Below, one piece after another: positions 27,443 to 37,407 of a DNA stretch of 64,000 nucleotides. The position numbers and the translations under genes are program-made. The notes under the pieces are model-generated. The model was not told the origin of the DNA, searched no databases, and worked only from the letters and a program-made list of their open reading frames with translations. Origin of the DNA: Salirhabdus euzebyi (GTDB lineage Bacteria; Bacillota; Bacilli; Bacillales; Alkalibacillaceae); assembly GCF_014207435.1 (NCBI RefSeq), contig NZ_JACHGH010000001.1, positions 248,001-312,000 of the forward strand, given 5' to 3'. Positions within the stretch are counted from its first letter, which is position 1. The number at the start of each line of letters is the position of its first letter.

Positions 27443-27458
27443 GGAGCAGTAGATAGAC

Positions 27459-27980
27459 ATGACAATTTACGATAATCACTTTAATTCTAATGAATGGTTT
27501 TTAATTTGTTTATTAATTGCAGTTTATGTAATCTTTTTTTTGTTACCAAAGAGATTTCCCCGACAAGTTACCATTGTCTTCTTGCTGTATGGTATTTTTG
27601 TTTCATACTTTTTTGATTTAACAATCGGTTTAAAGCCAATAGACTTTTATGACGTTAATGATACATCAAAATACAGTATATTTGATTTTATAACATATGT
27701 AATGTTTGCACCTGTAAGCTATTTATTCTTCTACATTTACGATCGAATGAAAATTCATAAAAGATTTACTCCTTTGTATATATTGATGTGGGCATGTGTC
27801 GCCATGTTTATGGAATGGGTAAGTAAATATCTTGGTGTTTATCATTATCGACTTGCTTACGAGATTTATTATTCTTTCGGTATCTATTTAGCCGTTTTAT
27901 CAGTCGGAATAATTTTGTATCATCGCATACAAAATAGCCTAGAAACAGAAAAACATTCTCAGGTATCCTTTAAAGAATAA
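27459..27980 (+). CDS. integral membrane protein, CBO0543-like
   Basis: A 173-residue protein with five predicted membrane segments and the family-like stretch ending WVSKYLGVYHY. GGGAGCAG lies before the ATG. Likely cotranscribed with the preceding gene and followed by a terminator. Function unknown. Confidence 0.55.
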   Translation: MTIYDNHFNSNEWFLICLLIAVYVIFFLLPKRFPRQVTIVFLLYGIFVSYFFDLTIGLKPIDFYDVNDTSKYSIFDFITYVMFAPVSYLFFYIYDRMKIHKRFTPLYILMWACVAMFMEWVSKYLGVYHYRLAYEIYYSFGIYLAVLSVGIILYHRIQNSLETEKHSQVSFKE

Positions 27981-28012
27981 AATCCACCTCCAAAATAGGG
28001 GTGGATTTTTTT
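27980..28012. terminator. bidirectional terminator
   Basis: AAATCCACC pairs with GGTGGATTT, with A and T runs on both sides, between convergent genes. Confidence 0.85.
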
Positions 28013-28415
28013 ATTGATCTATTACCTTTCTCTTGGGGATATGAACAGTTAATATACCGTGTTCATACGTTGCTTCTGCATGATCATCAACAACCTTATG
28101 TGGAAGTGGAATACTTTTATGAAAGTGTTGGAAATAACTTTCTTTTCTGTACATGTTATTTTGGTTTATTTCCATTGCTTGTTGGATAGTGGCTCTAACT
28201 GTCAATGTATCCTCCTCAATGTCTATAATCACATCCTTTTCCCTTCTAATGCCAGGAATGTTACATTTTACAATTATTTCATTTTCTGTTTCTTTAATTG
28301 TATGCCTAAAAGGCACTGAATCCATTTGTAGTTGGTTTGTCAGGTTGGATAACATATTGTTTAAATTATGTTTTATTTTTGATAATTCACGTAATGGATC
28401 AAGCATATCATTCAT
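28011..28415 (-). CDS. Hsp20/alpha-crystallin small heat shock protein
   Basis: A 134-residue cytosolic holdase chaperone. Residues 35-130 form the alpha-crystallin domain with [19 protein letters not shown] and the C-terminal [13 protein letters not shown] motif. The N-terminal arm is short. TAGGAGGTTTG precedes the ATG. It is divergent from spoVR. No CIRCE element was seen, so control by HrcA is unlikely; a spore-related or general stress promoter is possible. Confidence 0.88.
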   Translation of the reverse strand: MNDMLDPLRELSKIKHNLNNMLSNLTNQLQMDSVPFRHTIKETENEIIVKCNIPGIRREKDVIIDIEEDTLTVRATIQQAMEINQNNMYRKESYFQHFHKSIPLPHKVVDDHAEATYEHGILTVHIPKRKVIDQ

Positions 28416-28580
28416 ATCTTTTCAAACCTCCTAACCTTTTTTCTTTATTATATTTTAGAAGGGTTGAAAAGAGTGGGCGAGTGCCCTTTATTAGAAACCC
28501 TAAAATTTCAGGAAATAGTTCTCCTTTTAAATCATATAATGTATGTAAAACAAATGAAGGGGGAGAAGGATTTGTTGAAA

Positions 28581-29978
28581 ATGGACCAGCAAAAGCTAGA
28601 GCGCTCCATTGATGAAATAACTGAAATTGCGAAAAGTTTTGGGCTCGATTTTTATTCTATGCGCTATGAAATTTGTCCATCTGATATTATCTATACGTTT
28701 GGAGCATATGGAATGCCCACACGTTTTTCGCACTGGAGCTTTGGTAAACAGTTTCATAAAATGAAGTTACAGGAAGAACTTGGTTTAAGTAAAATTTATG
28801 AATTAGTGATTAATTCCGACCCCTGTTATGCATTTTTATTAAACTCTAATAGCTTAATTGAAAATAAATTAATAGTAGCCCATGTTTTAGCCCATAGTGA
28901 CTTTTTTAAAAATAACATACGTTTTCAAAACACTGGTGGGGATATGGTGGAAAGCATGGCTGCAACAGCTGATCGTATTCAAAGCTATGAAAAGCAATAC
29001 GGTCAAAAAGAGGTCGAATCATTTATTGACGCTATTCTAGCAATACAAGAGCATATAGATCCCTCCTTATTTAAAACTACCGAGCAAACTTCTGACACAT
29101 CTCTTACCGTAAATACATCCCGAACGCAAAGTGAGTACGATGATTTATTGCAACTCGATTCTGAATATAAACGCAAGGAAATACAGCCTACAAAGAAAAA
29201 AGTTCCCGAAAAGCCAGAGAAGGACCTACTTCTTTTTATTGAGCAACATAGTAGGGAGTTAGAAGATTGGCAACGTGACATATTAACGATGATGCGAGAA
29301 GAAATGCTATATTTTTGGCCACAGCTTGAGACGAAAATCATGAACGAAGGCTGGGCTTCGTTCTGGCATTCTAGGATTCTCAGAGAGATGGATTTAACGA
29401 GCGATGAGTCTGTTGATTTCGCAAAGCTTCATTCCAGTGTTATTCAGCCATCCAAGACGTCGATAAACCCATATAGATTAGGTATTAAAATATTTGAAGA
29501 TATTGAGGAACGCTACAATAAGCCAAATGACGAGATGAAACGAAATGGTGTGCAAACAGGATCTGGCCTAGAGAAAATTTTTGAGGTGAGAGAAATAGAA
29601 TCCGATATTTCTTTTATCCGTAATTATTTAACAAAAGATATTGTGGAAGAAGAAGATTTATATTTATTTCAAAAGCAAGGGCAAGAATATAAAGTTGTAG
29701 AAAAGGATTGGAAGCAAGTAAGAGAGCAACTAACGAAAATGCGTGTCAATGGCGGATATCCGTATATGACTGTTCAAGATGGAGATTTTTTACGGAATGG
29801 GGAGCTATATTTAAAGCATCATTTTGAGGATTTAGAACTGGATATTAATTATTTAGAAAAGACGCTCCCGTATATTTATCAACTTTGGGGAAGAGTAGTC
29901 CATATTGAAACGATTGTAGAAGGTCAACCAGTAGCTTATTACTATAATGGAGAAAAGGTGAAGAAGCGGTTTGTTTAA
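28581..29978 (+). CDS. spoVR: SpoVR family protein
   Basis: A 465-residue cytosolic protein of the SpoVR family, required for normal spore cortex formation in B. subtilis and of unknown biochemistry. The N-terminal region has [15 protein letters not shown] and the His-rich [14 protein letters not shown], followed by [18 protein letters not shown] and [17 protein letters not shown], all typical. Length matches the usual ~468. AAGGGGGAGAAGGA lies upstream; the ATG at 28581 is used, with a TTG at 28575 as alternative. The longer frame beginning at 28464 is unlikely. Confidence 0.93.
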   Translation: MDQQKLERSIDEITEIAKSFGLDFYSMRYEICPSDIIYTFGAYGMPTRFSHWSFGKQFHKMKLQEELGLSKIYELVINSDPCYAFLLNSNSLIENKLIVAHVLAHSDFFKNNIRFQNTGGDMVESMAATADRIQSYEKQYGQKEVESFIDAILAIQEHIDPSLFKTTEQTSDTSLTVNTSRTQSEYDDLLQLDSEYKRKEIQPTKKKVPEKPEKDLLLFIEQHSRELEDWQRDILTMMREEMLYFWPQLETKIMNEGWASFWHSRILREMDLTSDESVDFAKLHSSVIQPSKTSINPYRLGIKIFEDIEERYNKPNDEMKRNGVQTGSGLEKIFEVREIESDISFIRNYLTKDIVEEEDLYLFQKQGQEYKVVEKDWKQVREQLTKMRVNGGYPYMTVQDGDFLRNGELYLKHHFEDLELDINYLEKTLPYIYQLWGRVVHIETIVEGQPVAYYYNGEKVKKRFV

Positions 29979-30000
29979 AACGTAAATTCTACTATGAATT

Positions 30001-30041
30001 AAAAGGAAGTGAGGTGCGAAAAACCTTACTTCCTTTTTTGT
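30001..30041 (+). terminator. terminator after spoVR
   Basis: AAAAGGAAGTGAGG pairs with CCTTACTTCCTTTT, followed by T residues. Confidence 0.85.
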
Positions 30042-30164
30042 TTAAGAGATAACGATTTGGGAAATGGTTTGGTATAAGAAAAAAAGCATCATTTCTCTAA
30101 CTTTAAAGGTATAGAGAGTGATAGAAAAAATGATTTGTTTTTATCTTTTATAGAGGTGATTTTT

Positions 30165-32180
30165 TTGAATAAACATGAGCATCATAAAAACCATCAAGCA
30201 TCTCATAATAACCATCGAAAACATAACAACCAGCATGAACATCATGGTCATATGTTAGAAGAATTCAAGAGACGGTTTATTGTTTCTTTTCTTGTTACTA
30301 TACCAATCTTAATTTTGTCACCCATGATCCAATCATTCATAGGAGTGAATTGGCGTTTTACTGGTGACCTGTATGTATTGTTTATTTTATCAACATTTCT
30401 TTTCTTTTATGGTGGAATGCCTTTTCTAAAAGGTTCTGTTGCTGAGCTTCAGAACAAAAATCCTGGAATGATGACATTGATTGCATTAGCGATTATCGTG
30501 GCATATGGATATAGTTCTTTTACTGTTTTCGGGCTATCAGGGATGAATTTCTTTTGGGAACTTGCCACATTAATTGATGTTATGTTACTCGGTCACTGGA
30601 TCGAAATGCGTTCGGTGAAGGGAGCGTCTAATTCACTGGAAGAACTGGTGAAAATGATGCCATCAGAAGCTCATCTAGTAAATGAAGAAGGTGAAACAAC
30701 GAATATACCAATTTCAAATCTGGAACAAGGGGACAGTGTACTAATCAAGCCTGGAGAAAAAGTTCCTGTCGATGGCAAGATTACAAAAGGACAATCTGCA
30801 ATAGATGAATCAATGTTAACAGGTGAATCTGTACCAGTAGAAAAACAGGTAGATGATCAAGTAATAGGTGGTTCTATCAACGGAGAGGGTTCCTTAACTG
30901 TTACAGTGATCAAAACAGGTGAAGAAAGCTACTTATCACAAGTTGTACAGATGGTAAAAGAGGCACAAGAGTCTAAGTCGAGGACACAAGATTTATCAAA
31001 TCGAGCTGCAAAGTGGTTGTTTTATATTGCTTTACTGGCTGGTATTTCCACTTTATTCATTTGGTTAGTGTTAGGGTATGACTTCAGCTACGCCTTAGAA
31101 AGAATGGTTACAGTGATGGTCATTGCATGTCCACACGCACTAGGGTTAGCCGCCCCGCTGGTAGTGGCAAGATCAACCGCGTTAGCTGCTAAAAATGGAT
31201 TACTTATTCGTAGGAGAGCCAGTTTTGAAGGAGCAAGGAAACTTCAATCAGTTGTTTTTGATAAAACAGGGACCTTAACAGAAGGTAAATTTGGAATTAC
31301 AGATATTGTATTAGAAAAAGGATTTAAAGAAGAGGACGTATTACGATTAGTAGGTTCGTTAGAGTCGCAATCCGAGCATCCAATTGCAAGAGGCATTGTA
31401 GAAAATGCAACAGAAAGAGGAATTAACCTCAAGTCTCCAGATGAATTTGATTCCATCACAGGGAAGGGATTAAAAGGAACAGTCGAAGGAGAAGACATAA
31501 AGGTAGTAAGCCCTGGTTACATGCAGGAGCAGGACATATCCTATCAAAGTGAAAAATTCGAAAAACTTTCTAAACAAGGAAAGACAGTAGTATTTGTTTT
31601 AATAGATAATAAGCTTTCCGCTATGATTGCACTCGCTGATAAAATTCGAGAAAGTGCAAAACGAGCCATACATGAACTGAAGCAAATGAACGTACAACCC
31701 ATGATGCTAACGGGAGACAATAAGCAAGTAGCAAACTGGGTCGCAAGCCAATTGATGCTGAAAAATGTGTATGCAGAAGTATTGCCACATGAGAAGGCAG
31801 ACAAGATAAAAGAGATAAAACAAAATGGATTAAAGGTTGCCATGACAGGAGATGGAGTGAATGATGCTCCTGCTCTAGCAAATGCAGATTTAGGAATTGC
31901 GATAGGAGCTGGAACGGACGTTGCGATGGAGTCGGCAGATGTGGTGCTAGTTAAGAGTAACCCGAATGATGTTGTATCTATCATTGCCCTTTCTAAATCT
32001 ACTTACAGAAAAATGATTCAAAACCTTTGGTGGGCTACTGGGTATAATATTGTTACAATCCCATTAGCAGCAGGTGTTCTCGCACCAATGGGCATTGTAC
32101 TAAGTCCAGCTGTCGGTGCTGTGTTAATGTCGCTTAGTACAGTTATTGTTGCAATTAATGCAAGGCTACTAAAGGAATAA
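30165..32180 (+). CDS. copB: CopB-type copper-exporting P-type ATPase
   Basis: A 671-residue P1B ATPase. The N-terminus (residues 1-25) is a histidine-rich metal-binding tail instead of CxxC domains, and the ion site is CPH ([15 protein letters not shown]), defining the CopB (P1B-3) group associated with Cu2+ or Cu+ export and sometimes silver. The TGES actuator loop, phosphorylation motif [10 protein letters not shown], the SEHP motif and hinge [12 protein letters not shown] are intact. TTG start at 30165 follows AGAGGTGAT. No CopY or CsoR gene is adjacent; a possible operator in the 150-bp upstream region is not clear. Confidence 0.93.
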   Translation: MNKHEHHKNHQASHNNHRKHNNQHEHHGHMLEEFKRRFIVSFLVTIPILILSPMIQSFIGVNWRFTGDLYVLFILSTFLFFYGGMPFLKGSVAELQNKNPGMMTLIALAIIVAYGYSSFTVFGLSGMNFFWELATLIDVMLLGHWIEMRSVKGASNSLEELVKMMPSEAHLVNEEGETTNIPISNLEQGDSVLIKPGEKVPVDGKITKGQSAIDESMLTGESVPVEKQVDDQVIGGSINGEGSLTVTVIKTGEESYLSQVVQMVKEAQESKSRTQDLSNRAAKWLFYIALLAGISTLFIWLVLGYDFSYALERMVTVMVIACPHALGLAAPLVVARSTALAAKNGLLIRRRASFEGARKLQSVVFDKTGTLTEGKFGITDIVLEKGFKEEDVLRLVGSLESQSEHPIARGIVENATERGINLKSPDEFDSITGKGLKGTVEGEDIKVVSPGYMQEQDISYQSEKFEKLSKQGKTVVFVLIDNKLSAMIALADKIRESAKRAIHELKQMNVQPMMLTGDNKQVANWVASQLMLKNVYAEVLPHEKADKIKEIKQNGLKVAMTGDGVNDAPALANADLGIAIGAGTDVAMESADVVLVKSNPNDVVSIIALSKSTYRKMIQNLWWATGYNIVTIPLAAGVLAPMGIVLSPAVGAVLMSLSTVIVAINARLLKE

Positions 32181-32186
32181 ATGAAC

Positions 32187-32228
32187 AGTAAAAGAGGATT
32201 TCTTTTGTATGGGAAGTCCTCTTTTACT
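32187..32228 (+). terminator. terminator after copB
   Basis: AGTAAAAGAGGA and TCCTCTTTTACT are perfect complements, followed by T-rich sequence. Confidence 0.85.
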
Positions 32229-32307
32229 TTAACTATTTAAGAAGATAGTTGGTTCCATGTAAGTCTTTAAAGCGGAAAACTTGTTATAAAGGGAGTTTCT
32301 ACTTGTT

Positions 32308-32668
32308 TTAGTACCCAACAGCAAACTCCTTACAATCTTTCGCGCATCCTAAACAAATGTGACCACATTTTTGTGATTCCTGATCAGGGAATTGCAAGCA
32401 GGTATTCCCACAAGCCTCACAAATATAGGCGCAAACTTGCGCTAATGTTTTAGAAAATTCACTTGATCTTGCTAAATATTTGACCATAAGTGCACATATG
32501 TCCGCACAGTCCCTTAGCCTACTTAACTGAACTCCTCTACTTGCTATGTTTCCGCTTTTGTGTCATATGTTCACATGTAGTAGCACAATCTTGCACAGTG
32601 TTTAAAAGCCCTAAATGGTGATGTTGAGCCATATGGGTCATGTGATGACCATAACTTACTTGATGCAT
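32308..32668 (-). pseudogene. frameshifted four-helix-bundle copper-binding protein
   Basis: Reading the minus strand from ATG at 32668 (after GGGAGGAACAAAAAT) gives MHQVSYGHHMTHMAQHHHLG, then DCATTCEHM and a stop at 32537-32539. In the +1 frame the sequence continues with LRDCADICALMVKYL, CAYICEACGNTCLQFPD, CGHICLGCAKDCKEFA and a stop at 32308. Together this is the Cys-rich Csp-like (DUF326-type) copper storage protein. The shift must lie between 32537 and 32565. All 13 or so cysteines survive, so the damage looks recent, or is a sequencing error. It faces copB. Confidence 0.75.
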
Positions 32669-32841
32669 ATTTTTGTTCCTCCCGCTTTATTAATTTTCTT
32701 AACATTTATTATAGTATGAATACCTATTTTTTATGGGAGTAGGCTTTTGAATTATTTTGTATGCCTAATCCCTTTTCTAATAAATTTGTTATGGTTGGGC
32801 ATATTAAACTTAGAGTAAATTTACAAGGAGGATTTCTATAA

Positions 32842-33405
32842 ATGATCAAAACCGTTGACGTAGGATTAATGGCTAACCACTTATCGGCACATAAACCAGT
32901 GATAAAGCGTTTAGAATTATATAAAAGTATGACACAAAATCAACAGATTTTAACGATTTTAGATAAACAAATCACCATTATGAAAAACCATGTACAGGCA
33001 ATGAATCAATTGTTAGACCCTAATCAATCACAAGTAACCCTTCCACCTGTACCAGCAAGTACCTTTGTACAAGCATCCAATCAAGGGTCAGTTCCAAATT
33101 CAAATATGAGTGATAAAGATATAGCAATGGACGCTCATTTTACTGCAACCTCCATGGCAAAGGAAAACTTTAATTCTTCTGAAAATATGAAGACCCCACA
33201 AGTGAAAAAATCACATCAAGAAATGGCCCTACAACAGTCTTCTATAGCGGGCATGTATGAACAACTAATGAAGGAGATGGGATTGTCCAAACAACCTAAT
33301 GCAACGATTGAGGAACAGACATCTGTTATTACTCCTTTAGAAGCAATGCCAAATAATCTCATGCAAAATGGTAATCAGCAAATGAATCAAAATCCTATGA
33401 ATTAA
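32842..33405 (+). CDS. CotF-like spore coat protein
   Basis: A 187-residue, Gln/Asn/Met-rich soluble protein with no signal peptide. The N-terminal half (NHLSAHKPVIKRLELYKSM, then DKQITIMKNHVQAMNQLLDP) and a second helical segment (DKDIAMDAHFTATSMAKENF onward) look like the ferritin-like helical bundle of the CotF spore coat family. ACAAGGAGGATTTC precedes the ATG. Its place among metal genes may be incidental, though Met- and His-rich coat proteins may bind metals. Family assignment moderate. Confidence 0.55.
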   Translation: MIKTVDVGLMANHLSAHKPVIKRLELYKSMTQNQQILTILDKQITIMKNHVQAMNQLLDPNQSQVTLPPVPASTFVQASNQGSVPNSNMSDKDIAMDAHFTATSMAKENFNSSENMKTPQVKKSHQEMALQQSSIAGMYEQLMKEMGLSKQPNATIEEQTSVITPLEAMPNNLMQNGNQQMNQNPMN

Positions 33406-33452
33406 GAAACCTTGGTCTTCCAAGGTTTTCTTTCATAAGAGGAGGTAGTAAG

Positions 33453-34769
33453 ATGCAAAGCCTAAGGTCAATTGAGAAACCAATGATTGTCCTTTTGATC
33501 GGTGTATTGTTATCTCATTTGGGCACCTATATGGTTATTCCTATTTTACCCATTATGCTAAATGAAACTATTGGGCTTAGTTTTGCAACTGTTGGCTTAG
33601 TTTTAGCAACTTACGCCATTGCCTTTCAATTTGGGAGTTTATTTGGTGGTTTTCTCGCTGATCGAATAGGTCGTCGCCAAATTATCGGGCTAGGAGCTTT
33701 AGTAGGTGCAGTCGGCTTTTTTGGTCTTGGTATGTTTTCTATATATATGCCTGTTTTAATCGCTACTGTTATTGCGGGTTTAGGAAACGGGCTAAATGCC
33801 CCATCTACAAAAGCAGCAATAGCTGCTCTTGCATCAAAAGGCAATGAGACCACTGCATTTTCCCTGCGAGGAATTTCTGCAAACATTGGAACAGCGATTG
33901 CTGGTTTAGTTGTTTTTTTCCTTGTCAGTGGATCACCAACGGCTATTTTTTGGATTGCAGGTGGAATCTATGTTGTCATCGCGATTAAAAGTTGGTTGCT
34001 TTTACCCAAAAAGTGTGGGGATGCACCTTGCCCAGTGATTCCGGCAGGTGCTTATAAAGACGTATTTAAAAATAAACCCTTTGTTGTCTTTGGGTTACTG
34101 AGCATTTTTATATGGGCACTATATGCCCAACTTGGGATAGCATTGCCACTTGTTGCAACGGAGGTTTTAGCAGAGCCGAGTAATGTTGCTCTCATTTGGA
34201 CTATTAAAAGTGTAACGGTTATTTTATTGCAAACTTGGATTACAAAAAAAATAATTAGTCGCATGCACCCTTTACTATCACTTTCAATTGGTTTACTGTT
34301 GATAGGATTCGGAGTTGGGTCACTTTTTTGGGCCAATTCATTCTTTTTTTTAATCATTAGTGGAACAATTTTTGTGTTCGGAGAAATGTTAATTTTACCA
34401 ACTATGGATAGTACAATATCACAGTTGTCCCAAGCTGGTTTAATTGGGCTGTTTTTTGGTTTGGCTAATATTTTGTCTGGTTTAGGTGAAGCTGCTGGAA
34501 ACTTTATAGGTGGACGGTTACTAGAAATTGGTACTGAAATAAATTATCTACCTTGGCTTGTTTTTGCAATTGCAGGAATTGTCCTTAGTGCAATAGTTGT
34601 TGGTTTAATCAAGTGGAATCCATTGCAAACCTCACTTGAAAAGGCAGCGGAACAAGAGGATAAACCCCAAAATGCACCACACGTCAATCCTGGTCCCACA
34701 ACTAATTTGACCCAACCGTTTCATGGCTGGGAAGAGGATGTATTTTTCCGTAAGAAAACGACCACTTAG
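33453..34769 (+). CDS. major facilitator superfamily efflux transporter
   Basis: A 438-residue MFS protein with twelve predicted helices; the signature loop between helices 2 and 3 reads GGFLADRIGRRQIIG. A central segment KKCGDAPCPV has two cysteines, and the hydrophilic C-terminal tail (about 395-438) contains several prolines and histidines. AGAGGAGGTAGTAAG precedes the ATG. It lies 48 bp after the CotF-like gene and 18 bp before a His-rich protein gene, so it may be part of a metal-related operon, but drug export is equally possible. Confidence 0.8.
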   Translation: MQSLRSIEKPMIVLLIGVLLSHLGTYMVIPILPIMLNETIGLSFATVGLVLATYAIAFQFGSLFGGFLADRIGRRQIIGLGALVGAVGFFGLGMFSIYMPVLIATVIAGLGNGLNAPSTKAAIAALASKGNETTAFSLRGISANIGTAIAGLVVFFLVSGSPTAIFWIAGGIYVVIAIKSWLLLPKKCGDAPCPVIPAGAYKDVFKNKPFVVFGLLSIFIWALYAQLGIALPLVATEVLAEPSNVALIWTIKSVTVILLQTWITKKIISRMHPLLSLSIGLLLIGFGVGSLFWANSFFFLIISGTIFVFGEMLILPTMDSTISQLSQAGLIGLFFGLANILSGLGEAAGNFIGGRLLEIGTEINYLPWLVFAIAGIVLSAIVVGLIKWNPLQTSLEKAAEQEDKPQNAPHVNPGPTTNLTQPFHGWEEDVFFRKKTTT

Positions 34770-34786
34770 ATATAAGGAGGAGTGTT

Positions 34787-35500
34787 ATGGAACAACACCA
34801 TCATCAACATGCTCATATGGATCATCAAAATCATGTATCTAAAAATGAAGTAGATGTTTCTGTATCAAATGTTAAGAATAACTTATCGATTTATATAGAA
34901 GATAAAGACAAAAGAGCAGTAAAACTCGTTAAAAATCATGAGAAATTGATGCATCTCATTATTGTAAGTAGTGATTTGCAGGAGTTCTATCATCTTCATC
35001 CAACCCAGGTAGATGAAAAAACTTTTCATGCACAAATACAACTAAAAGATAATAAAGCTTATCAAGCCTTTGTAGATGTCATGGTAGAAGGCAAAAGTTA
35101 TCTTATCAGACCAATTCGCATCGCTAATTCAAAAGAAAATCATGAGGATTACAAATCTTCATTGGAGTTAGATTCCAGCAATAGCAAAGACATTCAGGGA
35201 GTTAATATTGAACTTGAAAGTAGCCCTTTTGTAGTGGGTAAGAAAGTGGAGTTGAACTTTAAAATTGCAGATCGAATACCTGATCCTTACTTAGGTGCCT
35301 TAGGGCACGTTGTCATAACCAATGAAGACGTGGACAAGTTTATCCATGTTCACCCTAAGTCCAATTCCGAAACAAAATTTGAAGCACATTTTGAAGAAGG
35401 TGGAAAGTATAAACTGTGGGCTGAATTTAAGTTTGGCAATGATGTCATTGCCTTTCCATATGTTTTTAAAGTAGAAGAGGAGGCAAATCACCTCCATTAA
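34787..35500 (+). CDS. His-rich protein with two YtkA/FixH-like beta domains
   Basis: A 237-residue protein with no signal peptide or membrane helix. Residues 1-17 are extremely histidine-rich (MEQHHHQHAHMDHQNH). Two similar segments follow: one with EFYHLHPTQVDEKTFHAQI and one with KFIHVHPKSNSETKFEAHF, each resembling the YtkA-like/FixH-type beta-sandwich repeat. The paired His-x-His motifs and His tail suggest copper or zinc binding. AAGGAGGAG precedes the ATG; probably cotranscribed with the MFS gene. Function inferred from composition and neighbours only. Confidence 0.65.
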   Translation: MEQHHHQHAHMDHQNHVSKNEVDVSVSNVKNNLSIYIEDKDKRAVKLVKNHEKLMHLIIVSSDLQEFYHLHPTQVDEKTFHAQIQLKDNKAYQAFVDVMVEGKSYLIRPIRIANSKENHEDYKSSLELDSSNSKDIQGVNIELESSPFVVGKKVELNFKIADRIPDPYLGALGHVVITNEDVDKFIHVHPKSNSETKFEAHFEEGGKYKLWAEFKFGNDVIAFPYVFKVEEEANHLH

Positions 35501-35533
35501 AGTTTAGATTTTAGATGAACAATGTAAAAGTAT

Positions 35534-35572
35534 AAGTGTACTCCATGAAACGTAAAAGGGAGTACACTTTTA
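35534..35572 (+). terminator. terminator closing the metal island
   Basis: AAGTGTACTCC pairs with GGAGTACACTT, followed by T residues. The remaining ~245 bp to the next gene hold no ORF or RNA that I recognise. Confidence 0.85.
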
Positions 35573-35818
35573 TGTTGTTTGTAAAGACTTGACTGTTCAA
35601 GAGGGTTACTTTTTATGGAGAGTTATTTTTAAAATTTGAAAGCTATAGGGAAAGAAGAGCTTTTGTTTAATCCAAAAGTATTCTCACAGAAACTTTAGCT
35701 TCAGTTCAAAGTTTTTTTTATGCTTACTTTATACCAATTTTGCTGTTTAACATATACCAAAAGTACAATTGTTTAAAATCCATACATATAGTAAAACATG
35801 TCCAAATAATTACTGAGG

Positions 35819-36418
35819 ATGATTAAGGATATGTTTATTATCAAAAAAATAACTACTATTCTTTTTGGTAGTTTATTATTATCTATCGGCGTCAATTTTT
35901 TCTTAATTCCATTTCAATTACTTGATGGTGGTATGATTGGCATGGGTTTAATTATTAAATATTTAACAGGTTTTCAAACAGGCTTAGCAATTATCCTATT
36001 AAGTGTTCCAATCTTTACATTGGCTTGGATTTATAATCGAAGTTATTTTTATAATAGTCTACATGGTATGTTGTTTTCTTCCCTTGCTATCGATTACTTA
36101 TCTCCACTTCATTATCCTTTTATTGCAAAATTTCAACTTCCGGCAATTATAAGCTCTATTGTTGGAGGTGTTTTTATAGGACTAGGAATTGGCATGATGC
36201 TTCGTTATAAGACAAGTACAGGTGGAACGGACTTATTAGCTCAACTTTTATCTAAAGTTATTAAAGTAAATCTAGGGATTATCATTTTTGTTATTGATGC
36301 CATCGTAATTGTAATAGGTGGAATCCTTATATCAACAGAAACATTGATTCTATCCATAATAACTATAATATTCGTCGGTTTATTTACGACAATCTGTACT
36401 TGGAATCTTCAGTATTAA
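35819..36418 (+). CDS. YitT family membrane protein, short form
   Basis: A 199-residue protein with five to six hydrophobic segments carrying YitT-family features: NFFLIPFQLLDGGMIGMGLI near the N-terminus and RYKTSTGGTDLLAQLLSK in the middle. The usual C-terminal cytosolic DUF2179 domain is missing, making it a short form. The start is uncertain: ATG at 35819 has GAGG directly in front, and an in-frame ATG at 35831 is possible. Transport role suspected but unproven. Confidence 0.75.
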   Translation: MIKDMFIIKKITTILFGSLLLSIGVNFFLIPFQLLDGGMIGMGLIIKYLTGFQTGLAIILLSVPIFTLAWIYNRSYFYNSLHGMLFSSLAIDYLSPLHYPFIAKFQLPAIISSIVGGVFIGLGIGMMLRYKTSTGGTDLLAQLLSKVIKVNLGIIIFVIDAIVIVIGGILISTETLILSIITIIFVGLFTTICTWNLQY

Positions 36419-36450
36419 ACAAGTAACATAACCCAAAAATCCTACAAATG

Positions 36451-36483
36451 AAGGATGAAGTCGAAAAAACTTCATCCTTTATG
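36451..36483 (+). terminator. terminator
   Basis: AAGGATGAAG pairs with CTTCATCCTT, followed by T residues. Confidence 0.85.
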
Positions 36484-36629
36484 CTTGTTTTCCTTACATA
36501 TTTTGATAATTCTTCATACGAAATTACCATTTTTACACAATCTATGTACAAAATTAGTAGTATATAGTACTATAGTTATAGACTTAATTTTCTAAATTTT
36601 TACAATAAAATAAGAGTAGTAGGTGCGAT

Positions 36630-37232
36630 ATGGTATTTGATGGCATTGTTTTTTCACTACTTGTTGGGTTTATTAGACGAGGGACGTTAAAGGGAATTGT
36701 TGATTTGCATCTGAAATTTGGTTGGATATTTCCTATTCTACTTCTCGTTCAGTTTATCATCTATGCTTATCAAGAAAAATCTCCGTTTCTGGGTGCTATA
36801 AGTGGATATTTATTTATCCTCATTTACATATTAGGATTAGTTTTTTTGTATTTAAATCGTAGTCAAAAAGGATTATGGCTAATTTTTATCGGTGTCTTTT
36901 TAAATTTCATTGTTATGGCTTTAAACGGTGGAAGGATGCCAGTTTCTCTAGAAGCATCAGCTATTTTGGATCCTATGTATGCCGAGGCACTTGTTAATGG
37001 TTTGTATGCGAAACATGCAGCACTAACAGAGTCTACTATATTTGGTTTTCTTGGTGATGTTATTCCAATAACCGATCCCTATCCGAGAGACCAAGTGATA
37101 AGCATCGGGGATATTATTATGAATGTAGGCATCTTCATTTTTATTCAACAACTAATGTTAAAACATAGACGAGCATTCTTTGTCTCAAGGAAACTATTTA
37201 AAGGAGGTGAAGGAAATGAAAAAATTAGCTGA
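36630..37232 (+). CDS. DUF5317 family membrane protein
   Basis: A 200-residue protein with about five hydrophobic segments and the conserved ALNGGRMPVS and FLGDVIP motifs characteristic of the DUF5317 family. The 3' end contains the ribosome binding site and start of a 37-residue peptide gene, a 17-bp overlap. It precedes the GGDEF/HD-GYP gene, with which DUF5317 proteins may be functionally tied through membrane signalling; that link is inference. Confidence 0.75.
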   Translation: MVFDGIVFSLLVGFIRRGTLKGIVDLHLKFGWIFPILLLVQFIIYAYQEKSPFLGAISGYLFILIYILGLVFLYLNRSQKGLWLIFIGVFLNFIVMALNGGRMPVSLEASAILDPMYAEALVNGLYAKHAALTESTIFGFLGDVIPITDPYPRDQVISIGDIIMNVGIFIFIQQLMLKHRRAFFVSRKLFKGGEGNEKIS

Positions 37233-37329
37233 AAATAAATATGGGATTAAGGTAACGAAAGCACTAATCAATATTGCTATCATTAGTTCCCTTCTTGTTG
37301 GATTAACATCCGGTTTCAAAGTTCATTAA
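37216..37329 (+). CDS. 37-residue single-pass membrane peptide
   Basis: ATG at 37216 is preceded by AAGGAGGTGAAGGAA, one of the strongest sites in the region. The product starts MKKLAENKYGIKVTKALINI and ends with a hydrophobic stretch and SGFKVH, so residues 16-33 could span the membrane. It overlaps the DUF5317 gene by 17 bp, implying coupled translation. No family recognised. Confidence 0.65.
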   Translation: MKKLAENKYGIKVTKALINIAIISSLLVGLTSGFKVH

Positions 37330-37407
37330 TAGTGTACATAGAGAAGTGGGTATTCCACTTCTCTTTCCATTTTTTCCCTAAAATTTACAATAACGAGAGT
37401 GATTGAA

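Noticed and set aside
28464-28580. N-terminal extension of the SpoVR reading frame
   Set aside because: No ribosome binding site before it, and SpoVR proteins start near 28581; the sequence is better read as promoter and leader.
31544-31984. Antisense frames opposite copB
   Set aside because: No ribosome binding sites, and the plus strand encodes well-conserved ATPase motifs throughout.
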